From Saturnia japonica (taxonomy: Eukaryota; Arthropoda; Insecta; Lepidoptera; Saturniidae), in NCBI GenBank assembly GCA_033032175.1, contig CM065334.1:1237705-1301704 (forward strand): a stretch of 64,000 nt of DNA, given 5' to 3'. A program made the translations under genes and the position numbers. Every line of letters starts with the position of its first letter. Within the stretch, counting starts at the first letter, position 1. The notes under the pieces were generated by a model. That model saw only the letters and a program-made list of their open reading frames with translations, searched no databases and was not told the DNA's origin. Of the stretch, positions 22,723 through 33,639 are shown piece after piece.

Positions 22723-22935
22723 CTTGTGTGTGTTTTTACCATTCAAATCTAATGACGTAATCTATTCAAAACATGATAAACTTGCAGAGCTAACTTAAAG
22801 TGTACCGGCTGAAAACCAGCGCTATAGTATTTTACTATAGCATTTATAATGCTGACCCGAGGTCCTTTTCATGTTGATCGCGGTATTTGTTTGGCAACGT
22901 TACATTACTTTAAAATTAAATTAGTAATACTCCAA

Positions 22936-23165
22936 TCTATACTAATATTATAAAGCTAAAGAGTTTGTTTGTTTGAACGAGCTAATCTCAGGAACTACTG
23001 GTTGGAATGGAAAATTATTTTAGTGTTGTATAGTACATTTATCTAGGAAGGCTATAAGCTATATAAGATCACGCTACGACCAATAGGAGCGGAGCATCAA
23101 TGGAAAATGTTGCAAAAACGGGGAATATTATGCCTTTTGAAAGTTTCCATTGCGTGCGCTGCGTA
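22936..23165 (+). mobile_element. Lep1-type Helitron-like element (family G), 3' truncated
   Basis: Begins TCTATACTAATATTATAAAG and contains GAACTACTGGTTGG, ATAAGATCACGCTACGACC and GGAGCGGAGCATCAATGG, as in lepidopteran Lep1 Helitrons. The CTAG end is lost at about 23165; compare the complete copy at 34269-34527. Confidence 0.6.
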
Positions 23166-23714
23166 AATGCTTAAAGTTACGCAAGGATTATGTGTGACGG
23201 GACTGTTTCTCTTAAAAAGTTATAAAAAAGTCCGTTAAAGCATACTGTCTGTCTTTTAAGGTGGACGCAATATAACCTATTTTATAGTAATAAAATGAGT
23301 TCTAAAATAATGCATTATTTACGAAGGTATTTTTATAAACATGGTATTTTAATTCTTATCGAAATAAATACGTTATTCAACACAAGTATTTAATTTTTGA
23401 CAAAATTGCCCTTTACATCATTTGATTTCAATGAATATCTTAGGAGATATCACAGTTTTAAAATAACTCCGCAGCAAAATAATAATGAAGTATCGCGCGT
23501 GCATTTTAGCGGAATGATGTGGCAGGCGGGCGGCACCTATAAACTATATTGTAAGTGCCTACAATAAATTATTGTCTCTGCCTACGCATAAGAAATGTAG
23601 ACGAAGGTGCGCAGGTTAGCCAGTTTATTATAATCTCATTTTTAATGTATGTTGTGTTAATTATTACCACGTTGTCAATATCAAATAAATATGCTTTCTT
23701 TTTTTCACTGCTGT
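23166..23714. other. No gene recognised
   Basis: AT-rich sequence with a short GC-richer patch near 23510-23535. No splice-compatible frame and no clear repeat. Confidence 0.3.
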
Positions 23715-24000
23715 CCGTTACCAGGTAGTCGGAGCCCCTTGTGATGGGTCTGCCTACGCTAAGTCTTCTGGTATGTGGCCGCCACTCGAGAACTCTTTGG
23801 CCTCATCGGCCATCCGTTCTACAAATAACTGCCCTACTCACTGCCACATAAGTCTAGCTAGCAGTTCTTAAGTATATATCGTTGACTTTGGTTCTTCTGC
23901 GGATCTACTCATTTGTAATTCGATCACGCAAAGAAACTCTGAACATGGTCCACTCCGATGCCTTTCAATGACCTTTGAATCTTCTTATTTCTCATGATAA
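23715..24000 (-). pseudogene. Decayed RTE-clade retrotransposon fragment
   Basis: Collinear with 52.06-52.29 kb: GGCCGCCACTCGAGAAC corresponds to TGGTCTCCACTCGAAAAC, CTGCCCTACTCACTGCCAC to CCCCGCCCACTGCCAC, and GTTGACTTTGGTTCTTCTGCGG to GGTGACCTTAGTTTGTCTACGG. It encodes, with many breaks, the WAGH..RPPxRW region of the RTE C-terminus on the minus strand. It is older than the 52-kb copy. Confidence 0.55.
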
Positions 24001-25263
24001 ATTTAGTAGGTATAACTTGAAATAAATGCATTATCAAACTTTTAGTAAGAAAATTCAAGAACATTTTAAATTAGTAATTCCATATTTTATTGTTAAAAAA
24101 AACAGGGTATAAAATGCAAAATAGTAAAAAAAACTTGCCAACTCTCGAAGTTAAAGGCAGATTCCAGTTTTTGGGTATAATTCGTTACAATCTGAACTGA
24201 AGAATATAACTGATGTCAAGTTTAGATGCCGGAACACACATTATTAGGTGCTTGGTGATATATTTTCATCTTAAGAGTGTGGTAGCTAGCCAGGCGATGT
24301 TAACAAAATTCCCCCATCGAAGCTATGGTTTCATCGCGATGTTTTACTTCACCGAAAGCTCAGGCTAAATTCAAAGCCACGTCGATCAACGACAAGTCTG
24401 AAGTGTTTGGAACACATTACGAAATACGAAACCATTTAAATTAGTCGATATATTCTGGATATGTAATTTAAATAAACATTGACTTCACAATAAAGTTAGT
24501 ATTGGCAATCCTAATTAAAAAATAAACATAGATTATATATTTAATTTGTTATTCTCATCAAAGACAATATAAAAAATAACATAAAATTTGCCAAAAAAAT
24601 GGCGAGTTATTAACACAAAAAAGCTGCTTCAGCGGCAACGCTTACATTAACATAACGATTACGTAATAACTTCCGCAGTACAGTTGATATATTTGACTGA
24701 TCAATGTTGCTTAACAATTTTTAACATCGATTTTGAAGGTCTTCCAACTTTCAAAACAAATAGATTTATTACGTTGCCAAGTACGATTCAAAGGCTTGAA
24801 AAACATTTTGTAAATCTCAAAAGACCTTAGCGATTAAGAGATCAAGACAGAAATAAACCTACATTTATTACTATTTAATATTTAAAAAATATTATATCCA
24901 GATAAAAGTTTCTGTCACTATATTGAATAGGTATGTACTTACATACATATTGGTTTTACGAAATATTACAGACACGACAAATTTAGGTTTTTCACACTTT
25001 ACACTGTACAGCATAATTATAAACGTTTTGCTCAAAAGTTAGTTTTTAAATATCTCTAATGGACGCAAGCCGTTGCCTGAAGAATCCAAAAATGCAGCCA
25101 AAAAGAATAAAACGTTAGAGGCAAAAATTTAAAAAACGAACTCCAGTACACGTCACTTCTATTTTTAAATAAAAGATAGGTTTATAGATTTTTTCCTGTA
25201 AATATTAACTGATATGCACCTATTTTTAACTGAAAAATATAACTGTAGTAATAAATATACAAT
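24001..25263. other. No exon found; degenerate family J copy at about 24225-24320
   Basis: GATGCCGGAACACACATTAT and GGTAGCTAGCCAGGCGATG are the inverse of family J. If the exon at 25270-25319 is real, this is part of its first intron. No next exon could be fixed. Confidence 0.4.
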
Positions 25264-25269
25264 ACTCAC

Positions 25270-25319
25270 CCGGAACACTGGCAGTTGATTTCGCAGTTCT
25301 TGCTGCTTTCACCCCACAT
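25270..25319 (-). CDS. First coding exon of an unidentified gene (17 residues)
   Basis: ATG at 25319 opens a frame reading MWGESSKNCEINCQCS that runs into CCGG|GTGAGT, a perfect splice donor (exon end 25270, phase 2). The ATG context is TCAAAATG. Upstream, on the minus strand, is a non-repetitive, GC-richer region with an ATATAAAG box and several hundred bases without recognised repeats, as expected of a promoter. The peptide is Cys-rich and shows no signal sequence. Later exons would lie to the left, behind a repeat-filled intron, and were not found. A chance ATG-donor pair cannot be ruled out. Confidence 0.4.
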
Positions 25320-25570
25320 TTTGATTCACAGTTCTTTTTAACACTATACACAAAATAACTAATCACGTGTCCATTACAAATCAGTCTTTATATTCACAGC
25401 TGATTGATATAATCATTGGAGTTCGTTGCGGCACGAACTAAACAGTTCGACGGCCGGCGAGCGACTGAATCCGCTTCCCATTGTCAAACTTGCGACCGTT
25501 TTTCGTTAAACGCCGGAGTTGCCACTCCTGTTATCCAGGAATAGGGATAAATGAAAATATTTCTAAAATG
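25320..25570. promoter_or_regulatory. Promoter-like, possibly bidirectional region
   Basis: The segment is unique-looking and CpG-richer, with GACGGCCGGCGAGCG at about 25449-25463, a CACGTG E-box at about 25364 and, on the minus strand, ATATAAAG. On the other side, ATG at 25551 starts MKIFLK and meets a donor AAAATG|GTAAGT (25570/25571), so a divergent plus-strand transcript is possible but weakly supported. Confidence 0.35.
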
Positions 25571-28106
25571 GTAAGTTTTAATGTCCCAGCATAAATTTAC
25601 TTTTGAACTGTTATGTAGTGGTTTTTATTTTAAATCATAAACTTATGCTATTTGACACTTTATTATATAATTTTGCGGCACTTTTAATTATGGTTATTGT
25701 GCACAAATGTAGTGAGTTCTTAAATAATAACTAGGAACATGTATTTTAAGTTGTCACAAAAACTACTAAACTAGACAGTTTTAACAAAAGAGCTTCCATT
25801 TTATTAGTGCTATGTTTGAAGTATAAGAAATATTTTATTCACGTAACGCTGCCAAAATTTTTGACAAACAAGTTGTCATTAAATAAAATGCATTATAAAA
25901 CCTTTTTTATTACTTCGTTTTTTTATTGTTACGTCATATTACATGTTGTCTTCAACTAAAGACACATATGTTATTATGTGCTAATATATGGTAACACGAG
26001 AGGTCTAGACAGATTAATCGTCTGATAACTATTTTCTCGAATAGCAGTGGATAGCTTCTTAATAAAGGGTAAATGAGAAATAAATTTACCGAAACTTAAC
26101 CTTCCTAGAACAACTATACTTTTTACTAAAGGCTTCGCAAACTGATTATTCAATTCTCCCATAGAAAAGATTTTTGTGTGACAAAAATGATTGTTATTTA
26201 TTTTGTCTCCATTTTGTTTTGTGTTTAATGGGATGACAAATTGACGTTGTTTTGTGGAGCCAGTACGAAACTTAGTATAGGAGATCTGGGAACAAGATTT
26301 GAGTAAATTAGTTAGAACTGGTAAGTACAGTTATGTTGTGCATTGTAATAACTTTATAAAGCCTTATTACGATCATAATAATGTGCATAGTTTTTGTATT
26401 ATAATTGTTCAAGAAGAAAACATAAACTCAATGCTTCAATCATAGATTAAAATTGCTTTAAATAAATAAATACCTGCCTCTAATAACTAACTGAATATTT
26501 TGAAGACGTACTAATTGATACAAGAGACGTTGTTTTATACTTTTCCGTATTAAATAACTTGACCACAGCGCCATCTATCCCGTCCAGACTTTCTATTTTC
26601 TTTTTTGGCACAAAACCAATATTATAAGTGTGCCTTTGATCCATATATATATAACTAAGGGACCATCGCAACTTCGTCTGCGTCACATAAGAGAGAATGT
26701 GATGAAATGATAGATATATGCTATCGCAGACTTTTTTTTGGAACTTTTTAAGAGAAACAAATCTGTGATATGTCATTGATGCGTAACTTTAATTATTCGC
26801 AAAATACACAGATTTTCACAATTAATAAATTTTCCCATTTTTGCAACATTTTACATTGATACTCTGCTCCTATTAGTCGTAGCGTGAAATTATATAGCCT
26901 ATAGCCATCCTCGATAAATGGATTATCCAACGTTAAAATATTTTTTCATTTCAACCAGTACTTCCTGAAATTAGCTTTATAATACATACATATTTGTACC
27001 TATGGATTTTGTTATAAGGACTACAACATCACCTACTGCAATCGTTACATTGATAAAACCAATATATTATGTGAATATGAGGTCAATTGGTGAACACTAT
27101 CACTAAGAGACATACCAACGATATATAAATATGTATATACATTTGAAGTATGTATAATGACAATATGTACCAAATTCTTATCTAACAATTCATATCAGAT
27201 GCTATTTTGACATTCGTCTTAAGCTTCTGAACATCTGTAGGTATATTTATTAGATGTCTACTGCTTTTAGAGTAAAAAATAAAATATGGGTTTAACAATA
27301 AGCTAAGATATTTATAGAATTTTAGTAACTATTTCACAATTTTCAGAGATTTTATAATATTCATTTGTAATATCTTTACCAAAATACGTTCAGCAGTTTT
27401 ACATTGATAATGGCAATCGTGTGTAAACAACATAAAATTTTGTATTGAATAGAATAAATGGTAAATTATTTTTTCCACTGAAATAAAATTTTAAATAAAC
27501 GTTAATTATATCGAAATATGGTATAATTTAATTATTAAATATGACCACACTAAAAATACAGAGCTGCCAAACCCGGCCCGTATCGCGCCTAACTGGATCC
27601 GGCAAAAGGAATAAATGTAAATCAATTTTAAGCCTTATGCCTAGCAGTTAAAAGTAAAAATATACTTGACGAAAGAGCATAAAGAATTCCATACAAAAAT
27701 CATATGGTGAGAGAAATCCTGTTTTAACGTAAACTGTAATTCGAACTTTATATAAATTTCAACTCTAACTCCTTAAAATAAGACATAATATTGCATGACA
27801 GTGACATATACATTCCAGTATTCCACATCCAATTCGAATTCAAGTCATATGGTGGTCCTTTTAAAAAAATGTTTCTGTGTAAATCAACTTTAACATGTTT
27901 AATTTAGAGGTTGAAATAGCTTGAAATAAAAATATTAACTATAATACAAAACGACAAAGTTGTTTTACCATTGCAAAAATCGATTTATATCCTTATTGAT
28001 AGGTCTGTTTAAAAATAAATAAGTTTTTAAAGTGTTTGAGATCAGTTTGTAGTTTTTAGGTAATACCGTTTTTGTCCGATCATATGTTTGAGACGTAGAT
28101 AGAAAC
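25571..28106. other. Mostly unassigned; inverted Lep1-type fragment 26655-26993
   Basis: 26795-26993 (TTTGCAACATTTTACATTG, CTCCTATTAGTCGTAGCGTG, GGATTATCC) is an inverted, decayed family G copy with family I-like sequence beside it. A donor-like GAACTG|GTAAGTAC at 26317-26318 might end an untranslated exon. Otherwise AT-rich and featureless. Confidence 0.35.
28099..28106. repeat. 8-bp target-site duplication, left copy
   Basis: ATAGAAAC immediately precedes the left terminal inverted repeat and is repeated exactly after the right one at 29838-29845. Confidence 0.8.
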
Positions 28107-28262
28107 CTCAGAATACAGAAAAAACCAGAAACCGCGAACGCACATAAAACTGAAGGTACAAAAACCACTCTTAAATAGAGTGGTTTGACGTTGTTGCGAT
28201 TAGTCACTCCTTTGTAAGTAGCGCGTCGTGACGTATTTACAAGTGCCAATTTTAATTTTAAA

Positions 28263-29643
28263 ATGCCATCTTGTGTTGTTCCTACATGTAAAAATGCTGC
28301 AGGGATTATAAAAAAACAGGATGGGATCACATTTCATCTGTAAGTAGCGCATTCTAAAGTATATTTATTCAATTGTTTAATTTATTTTACATTTAGAAAA
28401 TGACGCGTCCATTTTTTAAGTGTTGCCATTTTATTTTCATCGAAAATTTTACCCATTTCTTTTTTTAATACTCGTGTAGAATACTTACTATTTTTGTGTA
28501 TATAGAACCTTTGTAATTTTAGTTTCCCTGCTGATGAAAATAGAAAATCGGACTGGATGAAAGTCATACAAAGAGCACGACTAGATGAGTTTTGGAAACC
28601 ATCAAGCCGGAGCGTACTTTGCTCAATTCATTTTGAAGCGCAATATTTTTATGATACAAAAGGTGGTTTGAAAAGACTGAAGAAAGCAGCTAATCCAACT
28701 AAGGTAGATATAGTCATAATAATTACTATATTTATACTGTATCCGTCCTGGTGAAAATATTTGTCATGTATTTTGAAGTAAGGTTTTGGTCCATATATAT
28801 ATATATATATATGCTCACGCCTGTAATCCCCGAAGGAGTATGCAAAGGTATAACAAGTATGCCCACTTTTCGTCGAGCTTATCCGCCCCTCATCGTGATA
28901 AGGGGCGAGCCTAAACCGGGCGCAAATTTCAGATTCCGGGCTAATGAAACTTCGGTGAATTAAATATATGAATAATCTAATACTAACGTTCTATTTCAGT
29001 ATTTGGCCGTAACAGCAGAATTTTCCGAGTTACACATAGAAACGTCTAAACCTTCGACATCGGACAATGTGCGTACCCACCTATGATAATAATGTTTTTT
29101 TTTTTTAATAATATTGAAAGGCAAACAAGGCACTTAATCGATATACTTAGTTACAAGTAAACTAATGTAGTAAATAAACACTAGTAGTAACAGTAATAAA
29201 TGTAAAATAAATTAAGTAAGGCCCTTGGACATTTGCAAGCTCAGGCACAAAGTGCTATTTATTACTAATGCGTTTCCATCCGTGAGGACTGAAATGTCAT
29301 GCCTTGTACGGCAGAAATATTCTGTATTTAATTAAAGTTTTTGTTAATCTATTACATGATACAACAACATACAACTTAAGGTTTTTCATTTCAGGTTACA
29401 CAACCACAATCTCCTGCGCGATCGAACTCAGAGATCGGTGATGTCAATATTTCTGATTTGGAATCTGTGTTTGATACGCCGAGAAAGGTCAAACTTAAAT
29501 CTCAATTACGACGAAAACAATTATTTTGTAAACAACATGTTCGACGAATGAAAACATTACAACAAAAATACAACAGACTTGCCAAGAAGTACGAATCTTT
29601 AAAAAGTATATTAAAAAAATTAAAAAGCAATCCATGTAAATAA
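28263..29643 (+). CDS. THAP-domain and coiled-coil protein, four exons, 191 aa
   Basis: Exons by splice consensus and frame: 28263-28339 (ends CT|GTAAGT), 28523-28703 (after TTTTAG, ends AAG|GTAGAT), 29000-29068 (after TTTCAG, ends AAT|GTGCGT), 29395-29643 (after TTTCAG, stop TAA). Phases 2, 0 and 0 agree. The product has a C2CH THAP zinc finger: C4, C9, C59, H62 (MPSCVVPTC; LCSIHF), with conserved P28, W37 and F63 and an ANPT block at 82-85 in place of the AVPTF motif. An acidic/Ser linker of about 60 residues follows. The last 60 residues are a Lys/Arg/Leu-rich helix (QLRRKQLFCK, NRLAKKYESLK), likely a dimerising coiled coil. AATAAA signals start at the stop codon. THAP fingers bind DNA specifically, and in P elements this is the transposase module that contacts the transposon ends. 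Inference: a nuclear DNA-binding protein, perhaps a repressor like the truncated P-element KP product. The second and third exons overlap no other feature. Alternative: a host THAP gene, but the exact TIR/TSD frame argues against it. Confidence 0.75.
28808..28963 (-). mobile_element. Old family C SINE tail in intron 2 of the THAP gene
   Basis: CACGCCTGTAATCCCCGAAGG and GGGGCGAGCCTAAACCGGGC align with SINE family C tails but with many substitutions. The tRNA-like head is missing. An (AT)n tract precedes it at 28793-28812. Confidence 0.5.
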
Positions 29644-29837
29644 ATAAATATTTTTTAATAAATATCTTTTCTTTAGTGTTATAAGACTACCCCAAAAAGT
29701 GGGAAACCGCTCCCGAGCTAGCAACATTATGCGTATGGGAAGTGGGGCAGGTGCGGGACGTACGTATTGTTTTTGGACACAGTGCAGCGTATGTAATTAT
29801 TCTCGAACGCGGCTTCTGGTTTCTTCTGTATTCTGAG

Positions 29838-29845
29838 ATAGAAAC
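29838..29845. repeat. 8-bp target-site duplication, right copy
   Basis: Second exact copy of ATAGAAAC, directly after the terminal GAG of the right TIR. Confidence 0.8.
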
Positions 29846-30429
29846 TGAACTAGACAGACAGATCGTGTAACCGGGTGCCGGTGTAAGATAAAGATATTTT
29901 AGAATAGTGTTATCATTTCATTCAATTTAATTAACTTAAATTTAACTTTATACGCGTGCGTAAAACACTGTTCAATGTCAGATGTACAATAAAACGTTAA
30001 GTTATTTTATTCCAATTAAAAAAAAAACACGACAAAACACTATAAACTTCGACTGTGTTGACAACTGTAGCGCTTTTAGCATTAAAAATTGAATGAAAGC
30101 GATAGAGACAGAGTATCCATAGCTCTTTCTCCTTCGTTCTTCATATTTTTAAAGTGATAACTTCTTAGCATCGTTGTGATTAGAACTCATTAGCATGCGA
30201 GAGAATTAGATAGAATACTTTATACACAGTTAATGCAAGTCCTAATTTTTACGTCTATGATCGTCGTCGAATTGGAAGGATCGAAGAGGAAGGCCTAGAC
30301 GAACATTCATCGATTAAAAGAGTAAGAAATATCCCTAACTCTATTCATTACTCCCTCTACGGTTTGGATACATATTATTGGTCAATGTAGAATGGATTAT
30401 TTTAGCAAGGTTGTCTGACGATCGACTCA
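29846..30429. other. No gene; short dispersed repeat at 30195-30260
   Basis: GCGAGAGAATTAGATAGAATA and the following bases match 57430-57500 in the same orientation. Nothing else is recognised. Confidence 0.35.
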
Positions 30430-32215
30430 AGTACCTGCCATGCCGGGGTCCCGCATACAATTCTCGGGTCAGGTAGGAAATATTTGATTTATTTCAATCT
30501 TCGATCGATGACATTCTTTAGACTTTCTTTAGTCCATGTGAGCGAAGTTGACCCCCCGTCCTTTGCGGAGAGAACGGTGGTTACGCTGGCGTGGGCGGTG
30601 ACACGCTCTGTTTGGAGAGACGGTGGAGTAGTACGCGTTAGCTTTCTCGACTTTACCGTCGAGTTCGGTGAAAATGTTTCGCGGTCGGCGTTTTTTCCGT
30701 GAAGCGGTAGACTGTCGGCGATTTTCCTGTGAGGCGGTTGGAATAGGTACATAAGTAGCGGCTGCTATAATTAGCGGGTTGGCGTGATTCGTCGCGGTAT
30801 CGAAGTAAGATCGCGTCAGGAATTTGACGTAAGAGTGAATCCTTTGAAGATCCATATCTCTATGCAACTGTTTGAAATTAGATTTTGACATATGTGCGAA
30901 CGCGGGGCAACTATATGTCATGATCGGACGGATACAGATCTTGTATAGCGTAAGCTTGTGTCTCGTGGACATTTTGCTGTCCTGTGCCGGACTATACGGA
31001 CATGTGGTCTAAAAGAGAGCCTACTGTCTAGTATAGGGTGACGCCTAGATATTTGGACCCTTTGACCCAGGGAGGGAGTTACCGAGGAGTTCGAGAGATT
31101 TGAGTTTCTGCGGTATCCGTGAGGAGTCTATGTCGAAGAGCATCGCGGCGCTCTTAGAGGGTTTATGGCTATTCGCCAGTCGTTAAACCACTCCCCGAGA
31201 GTGGTCACGGCGCGTTGGATTCTATGTTTGAGGTGGAATCTGTTCCTTTTAGAGGCGTATATGACTGTATCGTCAGCGTATAGACCTACCTTGACTTAGG
31301 TCACTGACGTACAGATTAAACAGACTAGGAGCCAGGATGGAACCTTGGGGGACGCCTGAGCGTATGGGGCGAGGTGTTGATAGCTCACGTTCCACTCTGT
31401 AGTGAAAAGTGCGATCTGTAAGGTATTCGCGGATTACTTTAACTAATCTATCCGGGATTTCATTACAGTACAACTTGTAGACTAATCCTTCGTGACAGAC
31501 CTTATCAAAGACCTTGACAACGTCAAAAGAGACTGCAAGTGTACGACGAGCTTCACGTAACTCAGAGAAGTTAAACGTGATGTGCTCCGTGAGGCGGTGC
31601 ACTTGATGAGTGCAAGAATGTCTAGCACGAAAACCGAATTGCTCAGGCGGATAGAGGGTTTTCTCCTTTATTACGGACTTGAGACGGTTCATAAGGAGGC
31701 GCTCATAAATTTTACCTAACGTATTAAGACGACTGATAGGGCGGTAGCTGTCGGGAAGCGACGCGCTCTTGCCGGGCTTATGAAAACCTGTCACTATGGC
31801 CGTTTTCCAGACAGCTGGGAAATGGCAGTGGGCTATGGCTACATTGAAGATGCAGACCAATAGAGCTATGAGGTGATCAGGAAGAACTTTTAGTACTTCA
31901 TTCCTGATCCCGTCGAGACCTGGTGACTTTTTAAGCTTTTGGCTTTTGAGTAACGCACAGACTTCCTCAGAATTGACTGGGGACAGGGACTCTGTCGCGG
32001 GAAGCGTGTACAGCATCCCCACGCAGGCTTCGATACCTTTAACTCGGACGGTATTTGCATTTACACTGTTCGGAGAGCACTGGCTCTCCAAGCAGGTGGC
32101 GAGGCACTCCGCCTTGTCGGTGCTATCGAACGTGAGTGTGGTGCTGGAACTCCTGTCGAGGGGAGACATCTATTTTAAGGGAGTGGGCTACTTTCCAGTA
32201 AGTCAGATGGGATAA
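30430..32215 (-). pseudogene. 5'-truncated, broken jockey-type non-LTR retrotransposon (ORF2)
   Basis: Reading the minus strand: a frame broken near 32168 (YWKVAHSLK then a shifted frame), then 32169-31273 with the reverse transcriptase fingers and palm (KKSPGLDGIRNEVLK; SYRPISRLNTLGKIYERL; motif A FDVVKVFDKV; motif B GVPQGSILAPSLFN). A frameshift near 31283 puts the catalytic YADD motif (about 31271-31282) in another frame. More breaks follow, and 30972-30529 gives the thumb/C-terminal region (LYKICIRPIMTYSCPAFAHM; NPLIIAAATY). A C-terminal frame ends at 30489. The order and motifs are those of jockey-clade ORF2; the endonuclease and ORF1 are missing. It is dead by several frameshifts. The region is clearly GC-richer than its flanks. 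Confidence 0.8.
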
Positions 32216-32225
32216 TCTAAAACCT

Positions 32226-32256
32226 ACTGAAAGCTTTTGCTTCATGTATTAATATT
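32226..32256 (-). repeat. Tail of a family B copy cut by the jockey element
   Basis: GAAAGCTTTTGCTTCATG at 32230-32247 is the inverse of the family B 5' end (compare 20866). It abuts the 5' truncation point of the jockey remnant. Confidence 0.4.
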
Positions 32257-32682
32257 TAGATGTTTAAAAATTGACTCTTATAATATTTTTTCGTAAGGCA
32301 ACTACAGGAAAATAACTACGAAAAAATGCGATTGAAATCCACATGCTTTAACGCTGGATGTCTCGCAGAAGTTAAAATGACTAATTCGCCTTATTTAGAA
32401 CCCCTCTGACCTCTCGCATGTGTCCTCTTTCTGAAGTGGGACCAATCAAAACTCACAGTCATTCTTCACCTACATTAATAATACATTATTGTAAGCAATA
32501 ATACATCAACCTGACCTAGATATTTAACTAGACTTCTATCTAGATATACTTACTTATGTAAAAGGAAACTGTGATTGAATGTCTGTTTTATCAACACATT
32601 TCAAATGGATTGGGCAAAAATTTGGCATACAAATAGTTGTTATGTTTGGTTATATTACACAAGTGGCGAGGATTATAAATAA
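32257..32682. other. No gene recognised
   Basis: AT-rich sequence; GGAAACTGTGATTGAATG near 32566 recalls the element at 45290-45511 but is too short to call. Confidence 0.3.
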
Positions 32683-33610
32683 CTAGATGTGCCCGCGGCT
32701 GCGCTCGCATGGTCTACAGAATTCCGTCGATCTTGAACACGCGCAATTCGTGCTACCTCCGATCCCGTTAGTTTTAAAGACAAAAATGCTTATTGTGGGT
32801 GTTTCTTAGAAAAAAACATATACTCTGCCGGACTATTTTGTAGTTCTTTTTAATGTCTACAATCATGTAGTACATTAATTTGCTATATCCCATATGGTTT
32901 ACTCAGCCCAAGCCATTTAAGCACCCGAATTGATTCACCATGACCAGTTTTTTTATTTGTGCGAATTCCTGGTTCTTTTTCTGCCTAAAGTAATAAGTAG
33001 CCTAAGTTAATCCCTATTGGTAACGCCATCTGTATGTTTATAATATTATCTATACTTTTCCATTTATCTATACTTCACACGTTTTTTTTTTTTTTTTTTT
33101 TTAACTGACTACACTGTTAGCCTTATGGGCCCTAAAGCCGCTGCGGCTTTTACAGCTTCACCGGACTTGGACACTCTATATATTTAATCTATGTAGTATA
33201 TACTACCCCTTCCCTTTTTTCTGAACGGAACGCACAACTGCCAAAATCCACTCTCTGTTGAAAAACTGACCGCTACGCATCGCACGCTAATCTTTTCATC
33301 TATAAAAAAAGTGTATCAGTTATAAAACATTACCAGGACTTAAAGTGTTTTTAAAGAACTACTCAAAGTGAAATTGTGGTGGAATAAGCAATGCGAACCA
33401 GCAAGTTAAACAGAGCGAGTTCCTGGTAAGTTCCGTTCTCTTTCCTATCAAAATATTTCCACCACCTATTAAATCAGCTATCTATCAGTGAAAGTTTCGT
33501 CAAAATCGATCCAACCGTTTCGGAGATTACCTGGAATAAACAGACAGACAGACAAAAATTTTAAAAATGGATGCTTTGTTTATAGATATCGTACATACTT
33601 TCATATGCGT
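32683..33610 (-). mobile_element. Family A Helitron-like repeat interrupted by a second insertion
   Basis: 32683-33021 runs from the CTAG side (CTAGATGTGCCCGCGGC) to AAGTTAATCCCTATT; 33468-33610 resumes with AAATCAGCTATCTATCAG and the CCGTTTCGGAGATTACC block. The break falls in the middle of a segment that is continuous in other copies. Confidence 0.6.
33022..33467. mobile_element. Insert of about 446 bp in the family A copy
   Basis: Flanked by CCTATT on both sides, a possible target duplication. It contains a 24-nt T run (about 33079-33102) that could be a minus-strand poly-A tract, and a GC-richer part including AAGCCGCTGCGGCTTTT. A frame starting MRTSKLNRASS meets CTG|GTAAGT at about 33430, which could be a 5' exon carried by the insert. 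Identity unknown. Confidence 0.4.
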
Positions 33611-33639
33611 TTAGTAGAAAATTCTACAAATCTTTGTCA

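Larger units (their letters stand above)
28107..29837 (+). mobile_element. P-superfamily-like transposon encoding only a THAP/coiled-coil protein
   Basis: A 1731-bp element. Terminal inverted repeats of 30 bp (28107-28136 and 29808-29837) match at 28 of 30 positions, with outer ends CTCAGAATACAG. They are bounded by exact 8-bp duplications of ATAGAAAC. An 8-bp duplication together with about 30-bp TIRs and a THAP-domain protein is the combination known from P elements (31-bp TIR, 8-bp TSD, THAP at the transposase N-terminus). A 9-bp hairpin (28162-28170 with 28178-28186) lies just inside the left end. The only gene is the four-exon THAP gene; no RNase H-like or GTP-binding transposase region is present. 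Its intron 2 holds an old SINE fragment. hAT elements also make 8-bp duplications but carry BED fingers, which makes them less likely. Confidence 0.75.

Noticed and set aside
27965..28330. 121-codon frame on the minus strand overlapping the THAP gene start
   Set aside because: It is the antisense shadow of the THAP first exon and promoter side, it crosses the element border, and it has no recognised motif.
31946..32215. 89-codon plus-strand frame over the jockey remnant
   Set aside because: Antisense shadow of the reverse transcriptase reading frame.
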